NCBI RefSeq assembly: GCF_017571525.1 | Contig: NZ_JAGETY010000003.1 | Coordinates: 248,001-312,000, forward strand | Direction of reading: 5' to 3' | Source: Hymenobacter sp. BT559 | Lineage (GTDB): Bacteria; Bacteroidota; Bacteroidia; Cytophagales; Hymenobacteraceae | DNA length: 64,000 bases | Shown here: positions 35,987 to 43,343 of the stretch, piece by piece | How the letters are laid out: each line of letters opens with the position of its first letter | Numbering within the stretch: position 1 is the stretch's first letter | The notes under the pieces: generated by a model | What the model saw: the letters and a program-made list of their open reading frames with translations, nothing else | Told to the model about the DNA's origin: nothing | Database searches by the model: none | Translations under genes and position numbers: made by a program

Positions 35987-36553
35987 ATGCGCACGCTGCT
36001 TTTACTGCTAGCCCTGGGGGGGCTGCTGCCGGGCCGGGCGGCCCACGGTCAGGCACTGCCCACCGATGCACAGGGCCGGGTGGCTTTTTGCGAGGTAGTA
36101 CCCGCCGATAGCCTGCCCGCCGGCCGGCTCTACACACTGGCCAAAGCCTGGCTGCGCCGCCGCGGCTATCAGCTGGCGGTGGCCGACTCGGCCGGGGGCC
36201 GGCTAGTAGCCACCAATGCCTTTGGGGTATATGACCACGGCTACGCCACAAAGAAGCTGCACGGCAAAATACAGTATCAGCTCACGATAGAGGTTAAAAA
36301 AGGGCGCTACCGGCAGCAGTTTACCGATTTTGTTTTCGCCTACTACGCCGAAGACCGCACCTACCACCTAGCCCCCACCGGCAAAACCAAGCCCCTCGAA
36401 GACCCCACCGCGTCCGGCTGGGCCCATCTCTGGCAAAGCCACCGTGAAGCTACCCACCAAACCGTGGATGGCCTGGCCGCCGAGCTCAAAGCAGCTCTGC
36501 TAGCCCGGCCCAAACCCCTGGCCGGAGCTACACGCCCGGCTGCCGACTGGTAA
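35987..36553 (+). CDS. DUF4468 domain-containing secreted protein
   Basis: The 188-residue protein has a signal peptide (RTLLLLLALGGLLPGRAAHGQ). The DUF4468 domain (about 30-125) has the typical VPADSLPAGRLYTLAKAWL start and a long beta-hairpin KLHGKIQYQLTIEVKKGRYR. This TBP-like fold is common in Bacteroidota; its function is unknown. It lies 52 bp after the porin and 45 bp before amt in the same unit. Confidence 0.75.
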   Translation: MRTLLLLLALGGLLPGRAAHGQALPTDAQGRVAFCEVVPADSLPAGRLYTLAKAWLRRRGYQLAVADSAGGRLVATNAFGVYDHGYATKKLHGKIQYQLTIEVKKGRYRQQFTDFVFAYYAEDRTYHLAPTGKTKPLEDPTASGWAHLWQSHREATHQTVDGLAAELKAALLARPKPLAGATRPAADW

Positions 36554-36598
36554 TCACCTTCTAACAACCCTCACCTTCACTTTTTACCCTGCTGCCTT

Positions 36599-37927
36599 AT
36601 GCAAAAACCTAACTTTATTCCCCTGCTCATTCTGTTAGCGGTGGGCCTGTTGGCCACGCTGCTGCCGGCCCTGCCTACCACCATCGTCACGGAGGGCATC
36701 AACTCGGGCGATACGGCCTGGATGCTGTGCGCCACGGCCCTGGTGCTGCTCATGACGCCCGGCCTGGCTTTCTTCTACGGCGGCATGGTGAACTCCAAAA
36801 ACGTGATTTCAACCATGTTGCAGAGCTTTTCGGCGATGGGTATCATCAGCCTGCTCTGGATAGTGGTGGGCTTCAGCCTGGCCTTTGGCTCGTCGATTGG
36901 TGGCTTCGTGGGCGACCCGCGCACATTTTTCCTTTTTAAGGGCGTGCTCGATGGCAAGCCGTGGTCGCTGATGCCGACCGTGCCGCTCATGCTGTTCGCG
37001 TTTTTCCAGATGAAATTCGCCATCATCACGCCGGCCCTTATCACGGGCTCCATCGCCGAGCGCATCAATTTCAAGTCCTACATTCTATTTATTGTGCTGT
37101 TCAGCCTGCTCGTGTATGCGCCGCTAGCCCACTGGACCTGGCACCCCGACGGCTTCCTGTTTAAGCTGGGCGTGCTCGACTTTGCGGGCGGCACCGTGGT
37201 GCACATGTCGGCGGGCTGGGCCGCGCTGGCCGCCGCCATCTACCTCAAGCCGCGCAAAACCTACGGCAGCGAGCAAGTGCTGCCCCCGGCCAATATTCCG
37301 TTTGTGCTGCTGGGTACGGGCCTGCTATGGTTTGGCTGGTTTGGCTTCAATGCTGGCTCGGCGGGCTCGGCCGGCCCACTGGCCGTGAGCGCTTTCGCTA
37401 CCACCAACGTAGCCGCCTCGGCCGCCGGCCTGGCCTGGATTCTATTTGACGTGGCCCGCGGCAAGAAGCTCTCGGCCCTGGGCTTCTGCATCGGGGCCGT
37501 GGTGGGCCTGGTAGCCATCACGCCAGCCTCGGGCTACGTGACGGTGCCGGTGAGCATTTTCATTGGGGTAATCGCGGGCGCCACGAGCAATTTCTTCGCG
37601 CACCTGCGCTCCAAGTCGCGCCTCGACGATACGCTCGACGTGTTTCCGTGCCACGGTATTGGCGGCATGGTCGGGCTGATTATGACCGGCATCTTCGCCA
37701 GCAAAGCCGTGAACGCAGCGGCAGCTGATGGGCTGGCCTACGGCGGCACCACATTGTTTCTGAAGCATATGCTGGCCCTGGTTATCGTGTCGGTGTTTAC
37801 GTTCTGCGCCTCCTTCGCACTGCTCAAGCTCACCGACCTCATCTCGCCGCTGCGCGTGACGGAGGAGGAAGAATTGCTGGGCCTCGACGTGAGCCAGCAC
37901 GAAGAGCAGCTGCTGGCTGGCGTGTAG
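36599..37927 (+). CDS. amt: Ammonium transporter
   Basis: The 442-residue protein has an N-terminal hydrophobic segment and about eleven membrane helices. Amt signatures include DTAWMLCATALVLLMTPGLA (begins about 39), FFYGGMVNSKN, the FAGGTVVHMSAGWAAL block with the first pore His, GTGLLWFGWFGFNAGSA, and FPCHGIGGMVGLIMTGIFAS with the second pore His. It conducts ammonia/ammonium across the inner membrane. With the divergent glnN it forms an uptake-and-assimilation pair. No glnK-type gene is adjacent. Confidence 0.96.
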   Translation: MQKPNFIPLLILLAVGLLATLLPALPTTIVTEGINSGDTAWMLCATALVLLMTPGLAFFYGGMVNSKNVISTMLQSFSAMGIISLLWIVVGFSLAFGSSIGGFVGDPRTFFLFKGVLDGKPWSLMPTVPLMLFAFFQMKFAIITPALITGSIAERINFKSYILFIVLFSLLVYAPLAHWTWHPDGFLFKLGVLDFAGGTVVHMSAGWAALAAAIYLKPRKTYGSEQVLPPANIPFVLLGTGLLWFGWFGFNAGSAGSAGPLAVSAFATTNVAASAAGLAWILFDVARGKKLSALGFCIGAVVGLVAITPASGYVTVPVSIFIGVIAGATSNFFAHLRSKSRLDDTLDVFPCHGIGGMVGLIMTGIFASKAVNAAAADGLAYGGTTLFLKHMLALVIVSVFTFCASFALLKLTDLISPLRVTEEEELLGLDVSQHEEQLLAGV

Positions 37928-37967
37928 GCGCTGGGTACGGGCTAGCTAAGCTTACTCACAACAAGGC

Positions 37968-37999
37968 AAAAAAGCCGGGGCTAGCGCTCCGGCTTTTTT
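37968..37999 (+). terminator. Terminator after amt
   Basis: AAAAAAGCCGG and CCGGCTTTTTT form an 11-bp stem ending in six T, 40 bp after the amt stop. Confidence 0.85.
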
Positions 38000-38066
38000 G
38001 GTTGGGTGCTGGCCCAAGGAGGGCGCCCCGCGGGCAGCACAGCCAGGCAGGCTAGCCCACTCGCCG

Positions 38067-38074
38067 TATCTTTG
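38067..38074 (+). promoter_or_regulatory. -7 box of mtaB
   Basis: TATCTTTG matches TAnnTTTG and lies 7 nt before the mtaB ATG, giving a very short leader. No clear -33 TTG is seen. Confidence 0.5.
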
Positions 38075-38081
38075 CAGACTT

Positions 38082-39422
38082 ATGACTCCGCAAACCGTTG
38101 CCTTTTATACGCTGGGCTGTAAGCTCAACTTCTCCGAATCATCGGCCCTGGGCCGGCAGTTTGAGGAGCGCGGCGTGCGCCGCGTTGAGTTTGAGCAGGG
38201 CGCCGACGTGTACGTTGTGAACACCTGCTCCGTCACCGACCACGCCGACCGCAAGTGCCGGCGCGTGGTGCAGCAAGCGCTTAAGCATAACCCAAGCGCC
38301 TTTGTGGCCATCGTGGGCTGCTACGCCCAGCTCAAGCCCGAGGAAATTGCCAACATCCCGGGCGTAGGCGCCGTGCTGGGTGCCGCCGAGAAATTTCGGC
38401 TGGCCGAGATTCTGAGCGAGCTTGAGCTGCCTGCGGCGGGCGCAGCCTCGGGGCCAGGCCGGGTGTTTGCCTCGCCCATCAGCGCGGCGCACGAGTTTCA
38501 CCCGGCGCAGTCGCTGGGCGAGCGCACGCGCACCTTCCTGAAGGTGCAGGATGGCTGCGACTACTCGTGCTCGTTTTGCACCATTCCGCTGGCGCGGGGG
38601 GCTAGCCGCTCGGGCAGCGTGGCCTCGGTGGTAGAGCGAGTAGAGGAGCTAGCTAGCCAGGGGGTGCAGGAAATAGTGCTTACCGGGGTCAACCTGGGCG
38701 ATTTTGGCCTGCAAGGCCCCGAGCGCCAGCGGGTAGAAAGCTTTACCCAACTGGTGCAAGCGCTTGACCAGGTGGAGGGCATGCGGCGATTCCGCATCAG
38801 CTCGTGCGAGCCCAACCTGCTCACCGACGAGATTATCCAGACCGTGGCGGCCTCGCAACGCTTCATGCCGCACTTTCACCTGCCGCTGCAAAGTGGGTCA
38901 GATAAAATTCTGGGCCTGATGCGCCGCCGCTACCGCCGCGCCCTCTACGCCGACCGCGTGGCCCGCATTAAGGAGCTAATGCCGCACGCCGGCATTGGGG
39001 TGGATGTGATTGTCGGCTTTCCAGGCGAAACGGAGGCTGACTTTTTGGAAACTTACCATTTCCTCAACGAGCTTCCCGTCAGCTACCTGCACGTATTTCC
39101 GTATTCGGAGCGGGCCAATACGCTAGCCCCCACCCTGCCCGGCCGCGTGCCCGAGCGCGTGCGCACCGAGCGCACCACCCAGCTGCGCAGCCTGTCGGAG
39201 AAGAAGAAACGGGCCTTTTACGAGCAGCACGCCGGCCTCGAAACCGAAGTATTGTTTGAAGACGACATCACCGATGGCCGCGTGGAGGGCTACACGCCCA
39301 ACTACATCCGCGTGGCGGCTAAATACGACCCGCTGCTGGTAGGCGAAATTCGGCCGCTGCGCCTCACCCAGGTAAATGCGCTTGGGCTGATGGAGGCCGA
39401 GGAAGTAGGCCTGCTTGTCTGA
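38082..39422 (+). CDS. mtaB: tRNA (t6A37) methylthiotransferase
   Basis: Starting at ATG 38082 (MTPQTVAFYTLGCKLNFSES), the 446-residue protein has the MiaB/MtaB architecture. An N-terminal UPF0004 domain has three Cys (TLGCKLN, VNTCSVTDHAD, VGCYAQ); a radical-SAM core has the CxxxCxxC motif in DGCDYSCSFCTIP (about 160-172); a C-terminal TRAM-like region follows. The CKLN and VNTCSVT forms favour MtaB, which makes ms2t6A at position 37 of tRNAs reading ANN codons, over MiaB. An upstream in-frame ATG at 37998 lies in the amt terminator and was rejected. The stop is inside a perfect palindrome shared with the convergent gene. Confidence 0.93.
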   Translation: MTPQTVAFYTLGCKLNFSESSALGRQFEERGVRRVEFEQGADVYVVNTCSVTDHADRKCRRVVQQALKHNPSAFVAIVGCYAQLKPEEIANIPGVGAVLGAAEKFRLAEILSELELPAAGAASGPGRVFASPISAAHEFHPAQSLGERTRTFLKVQDGCDYSCSFCTIPLARGASRSGSVASVVERVEELASQGVQEIVLTGVNLGDFGLQGPERQRVESFTQLVQALDQVEGMRRFRISSCEPNLLTDEIIQTVAASQRFMPHFHLPLQSGSDKILGLMRRRYRRALYADRVARIKELMPHAGIGVDVIVGFPGETEADFLETYHFLNELPVSYLHVFPYSERANTLAPTLPGRVPERVRTERTTQLRSLSEKKKRAFYEQHAGLETEVLFEDDITDGRVEGYTPNYIRVAAKYDPLLVGEIRPLRLTQVNALGLMEAEEVGLLV

Positions 39423-39573
39423 ACCACGGATTCGAGCGGATTAGTCGGATTACGCGGATTTGGTAGCCGATTGTTTTATAGCATTTTTAGCAGCAAAAAG
39501 CCCGCTCAATGTGTCGGCTTCGGCTACCAAATCCGCGTAATCCGACTAATCCGCTCGAATCCGTGGTTCAGAC
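39417..39573. repeat. Perfect 54-bp-arm palindrome spanning two stop codons
   Basis: Arms 39417-39470 (GTCTGAACCACGGATTCGAG...) and 39520-39573 are exact inverse copies with a 49-nt loop. The TGA in each outer arm is the stop codon of mtaB (39420-39422) on one side and of the HTH gene (39570-39568) on the other. Any transcript from either side can form the same 54-bp hairpin. Confidence 0.95.
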
Positions 39574-40176
39574 GGAGCGTTGCAACACGGCCACGAGCTG
39601 CTGCATGAGCGCCTGCTGCTCGAGCAGGTGCTGGTTACGCTGCTCGGCCAGGGCTAACTGGTGCTGAAGGTGCTGGGTTTGCAGGGCGACGGCCAGATAC
39701 GCCGGGTCGGGCGCAGCCACTGGGGCCGGGCTGGGCATCGGCGCGGGTGCTGGGCTGGCGGCGGGTGCGGCCCCTGCTGACGGCGCGGCCACTACTACAG
39801 CAGGGGCCGGCGCGGGAGCTTCGGCGGGCACTGCTCGGGGCGAGGGCGGTATGGGAGCTGGCACGGGCGCTGCAAATAAGTCGGGCTCAGTTGTAGGCGT
39901 GGGAACTGGCGCGGACGCGGGGCTAGCTAGCTCAGCGGCTGCGTTTTCAGCTGTCAGCATGGGCCCCTGGCCTAGCAGCAGCCAGTCTTTCGACACATTT
40001 GGGTACACTTCAAATACCTTGCATAGCAGGTCGTAGCCGGGCTTATTGCGCTCATCTACCAGGTGCTGAATGACCGTCGCGGTCTTGTCCAGCGACTGCG
40101 CGAACGCATTTTTACTCATGCCCAATTGCTGAATAAGCTGGGTAAAACGCTGGCCGATGGAGGTTGAAACGGGCAT
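39568..40176 (-). CDS. HTH transcriptional regulator with Ala/Pro-rich linker
   Basis: Starting at the ATG at 40176 (MPVSTSIGQRFTQLIQQLGM), the protein has about 202 residues. An XRE-like helix-turn-helix occupies about 5-70 (GMSKNAFAQSLDKTATVIQHL), ending in the WLLLGQGPML phrase common to Bacteroidota regulators of this type. An Ala/Pro linker (about 80-160) and a C-terminal coiled coil rich in Gln/Leu (LALAEQRNQHLLEQQALMQQ) follow. Upstream, CATTTGTGCAA and CATTTGCGCAA are near-direct repeats overlapping its promoter and may be an autoregulatory operator. Confidence 0.75.
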   Translation of the reverse strand: MPVSTSIGQRFTQLIQQLGMSKNAFAQSLDKTATVIQHLVDERNKPGYDLLCKVFEVYPNVSKDWLLLGQGPMLTAENAAAELASPASAPVPTPTTEPDLFAAPVPAPIPPSPRAVPAEAPAPAPAVVVAAPSAGAAPAASPAPAPMPSPAPVAAPDPAYLAVALQTQHLQHQLALAEQRNQHLLEQQALMQQLVAVLQRSV

Positions 40177-40197
40177 TTGCACAAATGGGAAGTTGCG

Positions 40198-40205
40198 CAA
40201 ATGTA
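40198..40205 (-). promoter_or_regulatory. -7 box of the HTH gene
   Basis: The minus strand reads TACATTTG, a TAnnTTTG match 21 bp before the start. It is overlapped by one CATTTGCGCAA repeat; the second repeat (CATTTGTGCAA) lies between it and the start codon. Confidence 0.5.
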
Positions 40206-40239
40206 AAAGGCGAACGGCATTCCTGCCGTTCGCCTTTTA
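40204..40239 (-). terminator. Terminator after the MacB-type permease gene
   Basis: TAAAAGGCGAACGGCA and its exact complement form a 16-bp stem with a 4-nt loop and a T-rich end on the minus strand, 17 bp past the permease stop. Confidence 0.85.
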
Positions 40240-40256
40240 CAGGGGCCTAGTATAGT

Positions 40257-41507
40257 TTATTCGTAGCGCAGGCTGTCGATAGGGTCGAGGGCGGCGGCCT
40301 TGCCTGCCGGGTACGAGCCGGCCAGCAGGCCCACCGTTACGCAAATGGTGAGGCCCACCCCTACCCAGCCCCAGGGCACGAAAAACGAGCTGCTGCCCGC
40401 CAGCAGCGCCACGCCGTTGCCGGCGCCCACCCCGAGCAAAATGCCAAACGTGCCACCCAGCACGCAAATGACAATGGCCTCGATGAGGAACTGTAGCCGC
40501 ACCTGCTTGGCCGTGGCCCCGAGCGCCTTGCGAATCCCGATTTCGCGGGTCCGCTCGGTCACCGATACCAGCATGATATTCATGAGCGCAATGCTAGCCC
40601 CCAGCAGCGCCAGAAAGGCAATGATGCCGCCCGCCAGCTGCATCTTGCCGGCAATGGAATCGAGCGTGCCGGTGAGCGACTCGGGGCTTTCGATGTCGAA
40701 CGAGTCTTCCTGACCCAGGCGGTCGTTGCGCACGGCGCGCATTACGCCGGTGGCCTGTCCTTGCAGGAAAGCGAGCGAGCCAGCGCTGGGCGTGGCCGTT
40801 TTCACATCGTAGGTGAGCGCGCCGGTGCGGGGCAGCTGGTTGCCGGTTTCGAGGGGCACCAGCAGCAGGCGGTCGGCCCCGCCCCCACCACCCATGCCGC
40901 TGCCGCTCTTTTCGAGCAGGCCCACCACCTGAAAGCGCTGGCCGAGGGCGTAGATGTACTTGCCCACCGGGCTAGCCTGCGGAAAGAGCTTATCCTTCAT
41001 TTCCTGGCCAATGATGGCCACATTGGCGCCAGTATTCAGCTCGGCCGGCGAGAAGGTGCGGCCCTGCGTGAGGGCGTAGCTCTGGATGCGCAGGTAGTTT
41101 TCGTCGCCGGCCACTACCTGCATGTTGGGGTTGGTTTTCTCACCGCCGGCCTTTATTTCAGTAGCCCCGCTGATGAAGGCCGACACGCCCACCACCGTGC
41201 CGGGCTCGCGGCGGGTCAGCTCCTTTTTATAGAGCGTGGCTTGCAGGTAGCTCAGGGGCGGGTATTGCTTGGCCTGCACGCCGCCGCGCCGAAACCGGTT
41301 GCCGTACCCTTTCGCTTTGATTTCAAAGGCATTGGCGCCGAGGCTGGCGAAGGTTTCGCCCAGCGAGTGGCGCATGGCGTCGATGGCCGTGAGGATGCCT
41401 ACCAGGGCCATCAGCCCGATGCTCACGATGAGGGCGGTGAGCACGGTACGCAGCAAATTGCCGGAGATGGCACGCAGCGCCTCGCGGATATTTTCTAGAA
41501 AACTCAT
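40257..41507 (-). CDS. MacB/FtsX-type ABC transporter permease
   Basis: The 416-residue protein has an N-terminal membrane helix (LLRTVLTALIVSIGLMALVGIL, about 19-40), a large periplasmic MacB-PCD domain (about 45-270) and three C-terminal helices of the FtsX domain (GGIIAFLALLGASIALMNIML, AIVICVLGGTFGILLGVGAG, WVGVGLTICVTVGLLAGSYP). TERTREIGIRKALGA is the conserved coupling loop, and the end PAGKAAALDPIDSLRYE is typical. Such permeases work with an ATPase partner in mechanotransmission or lipoprotein and peptide export; the ATPase gene is not in the neighbourhood. Confidence 0.88.
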   Translation of the reverse strand: MSFLENIREALRAISGNLLRTVLTALIVSIGLMALVGILTAIDAMRHSLGETFASLGANAFEIKAKGYGNRFRRGGVQAKQYPPLSYLQATLYKKELTRREPGTVVGVSAFISGATEIKAGGEKTNPNMQVVAGDENYLRIQSYALTQGRTFSPAELNTGANVAIIGQEMKDKLFPQASPVGKYIYALGQRFQVVGLLEKSGSGMGGGGGADRLLLVPLETGNQLPRTGALTYDVKTATPSAGSLAFLQGQATGVMRAVRNDRLGQEDSFDIESPESLTGTLDSIAGKMQLAGGIIAFLALLGASIALMNIMLVSVTERTREIGIRKALGATAKQVRLQFLIEAIVICVLGGTFGILLGVGAGNGVALLAGSSSFFVPWGWVGVGLTICVTVGLLAGSYPAGKAAALDPIDSLRYE

Positions 41508-41697
41508 TGCAGATTCAAACAGATTTAACGGATTGCACAGCTACGCTTGCTGAAGCTGGCTGCCTGAGCGCCGTTTTGAGCGTGGATAATTAGCTGGGTG
41601 ACGCCTGAGCTTGCGCGTTGTGTAGCCCAGCGGTGGTACCTTGAACTAGGGTTACGGCCGGCTCGTTTGCTCGGCTAGCCCCTTAGCCCCCAAAAGT

Positions 41698-42963
41698 ATG
41701 TTGCTGAAGCGTCTTGCCCTGCTGCTAGCCCTGCTATCCCCCTCCCTGGCGGCCCGCGCCAACCACATTTTCATCCCGATGGATAATACCCAGAAGGAAC
41801 ACCTTAAGGCTTACGGCCTGTGTTACTGGGCATTGAGTAAGCAGATTGAAGTCGACTGGCTGCTTAACTACAAGGGGGGCTCGTTTGCCTGTGAGGCCCA
41901 GCCGGCGGTAGAAAACGAGCTCAGCGTGCGCGGCATCACCTTTCAAACCATTTCGGAGGCGCAGTACACCGGCATTTTGCAGCAGATAGCCGACCCCAAC
42001 GCCAATATGGACGTGATGAAGCTGGAGAAAGTGCCCAAAATAGCGGTGTACACGCCCAAAGGCAAGCAGCCCTGGGACGATGCTGTGACAATGGTGCTCA
42101 CCTACGCCGAGATTCCGTACGATAAGATTTACGACGACGAGGTGCTTTCGGGGGTGCTGCCCAAGTACGACTGGCTGCACCTGCACCACGAAGATTTCAC
42201 GGGCCAGTACGGCAAGTTTTACTCGACTTACCGCTACGCGCCCTGGTACCAACAGCAGCAGCACGAGGCCGAAGCCGCCGCCAAGCGCAACAACTTCAAG
42301 AAAGTGAGCGAGATGAAGGCCGCCGAAGCCGTCAAGATGCAAGAGTTTATCGCGGGCGGCGGCTTCATGTTTGCCATGTGCTCGGCCACCGATAGCTACG
42401 ACATTGCGCTGGCCGGGCTAGGGGTCGATATGGTGGAAAGTATGTACGACGGCGACCCCGCCGACCCCAATGCCCAGAGCAAGCTCAACTTCAACCGCTC
42501 GCTGGCCTTCCAGAACTTCCAGCTCTACATGAACCCGATGGTGTACGAGTACTCCAACATCGACATGCAGCCTGGCGAGCGCGGCCTTTATGAGCAAAAC
42601 GATTACTTTCAGCTCTTTACCTTCTCAGCCAAGTATGACCCGGTGCCGACTATGCTGACCCAGAACCACGAAAAAACCATTCACGGCTTTATGGGCCAAA
42701 CCACGGCATTCCGCAAAAGCCTCATCAAGCCCGATGTCGTAATTATGGGCGAAACCAAGCAGGACGGCGAGGTGCGCTACATGCACGGCTCGCTCGGCAA
42801 AGGCACCTGGACGTTTTACGGCGGCCACGACCCCGAAGACTACCAGCACATGGTAGGCGAAGAACCCACCGACCTCTCGCTGCACCCCAACTCGCCAGGG
42901 TATCGACTAATACTCAATAATGTGCTCTTTCCGGCTGCGAAGAAAAAGAAGCAGAAAACCTAA
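41698..42963 (+). CDS. Conserved secreted protein (annotated elsewhere as asparagine synthetase B)
   Basis: The 421-residue protein has a signal peptide (LKRLALLLALLSPSLAARA) followed by NHIFIPMDNTQKEHLKAYGLCYW, a start typical of a Bacteroidota family that databases often label asparagine synthetase B. It has neither the N-terminal catalytic Cys nor the ATP-pyrophosphatase motif of AsnB, so that label is unlikely to be functional truth. Conserved-looking stretches are YDWLHLHHEDFTGQYGKFY, FIAGGGFMFAMCSATDSYD and GTWTFYGGHDPEDYQH, reminiscent of a class-I amidotransferase-like fold. It is predicted periplasmic. Confidence 0.75.
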   Translation: MLLKRLALLLALLSPSLAARANHIFIPMDNTQKEHLKAYGLCYWALSKQIEVDWLLNYKGGSFACEAQPAVENELSVRGITFQTISEAQYTGILQQIADPNANMDVMKLEKVPKIAVYTPKGKQPWDDAVTMVLTYAEIPYDKIYDDEVLSGVLPKYDWLHLHHEDFTGQYGKFYSTYRYAPWYQQQQHEAEAAAKRNNFKKVSEMKAAEAVKMQEFIAGGGFMFAMCSATDSYDIALAGLGVDMVESMYDGDPADPNAQSKLNFNRSLAFQNFQLYMNPMVYEYSNIDMQPGERGLYEQNDYFQLFTFSAKYDPVPTMLTQNHEKTIHGFMGQTTAFRKSLIKPDVVIMGETKQDGEVRYMHGSLGKGTWTFYGGHDPEDYQHMVGEEPTDLSLHPNSPGYRLILNNVLFPAAKKKKQKT

Positions 42964-42980
42964 GAAGTAATTTGCGGGTC

Positions 42981-43313
42981 ATGATTATACCCCACCGCCT
43001 TGCTATTAGCTATGTGACCCTAGCGCTAAGCCTAGCATCTTGTGCTACTTCACGCTATGAGCCATGTACTACGCACATTACTACTCCAGCTAACCCTGCT
43101 ATTGTGCGTCCGCACGATATAACAAAAATTCCTAGGAATAAACTGTTGTGGATAGTAAATGGAAAGAAATCATCTCAGCGGCGCATTAGTCACATAAGCC
43201 CCAGACGCATAGCCACTATAACTGTTATAAGAAGCGAAAATGCATATGTTTGCTACGGCAATCGCGGCAAAAATGGTGCTGTTTTTATCACAACAAAAAA
43301 GGCTGGCGAATAG
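42981..43313 (+). CDS. Lipoprotein with TonB-plug-like motif
   Basis: Starting at ATG 42981 (an ATG at 42972 is also possible), the signal ends in a lipobox, LALSLASC (Cys about 22). The C-terminal 60 residues, LLWIVNGKKSS...ISPRRIATITVIRSENAY then VCYGNRGKNGAVFITTKK, match the TonB-plug phrase (VDGxx...INPxDIxxIxVLKDAxAxxIYGxRGANGVIxITTK). The protein is far too small for a receptor. It may cap or signal to a SusC-like barrel or be a plug remnant stabilised as a lipoprotein. The last codons lie in the terminator stem. Confidence 0.6.
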   Translation: MIIPHRLAISYVTLALSLASCATSRYEPCTTHITTPANPAIVRPHDITKIPRNKLLWIVNGKKSSQRRISHISPRRIATITVIRSENAYVCYGNRGKNGAVFITTKKAGE

Positions 43314-43326
43314 GCCAGCCTTTTTT
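43295..43326. terminator. Bidirectional terminator between lipoprotein gene and porX
   Basis: AAAAAAGGCTGGC and GCCAGCCTTTTTT form a 13-bp stem with T runs on both strands. It serves the plus-strand lipoprotein gene and the minus-strand porX. Confidence 0.88.
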
Positions 43327-43343
43327 ATTTGTTCTTGTTCAGA

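Noticed and set aside
41698..42963. Asparagine synthetase B as the function of the secreted 421-residue protein
   Set aside because: It has a signal peptide, lacks the N-terminal Cys nucleophile and lacks the ATP-binding SGGxDS motif of AsnB.
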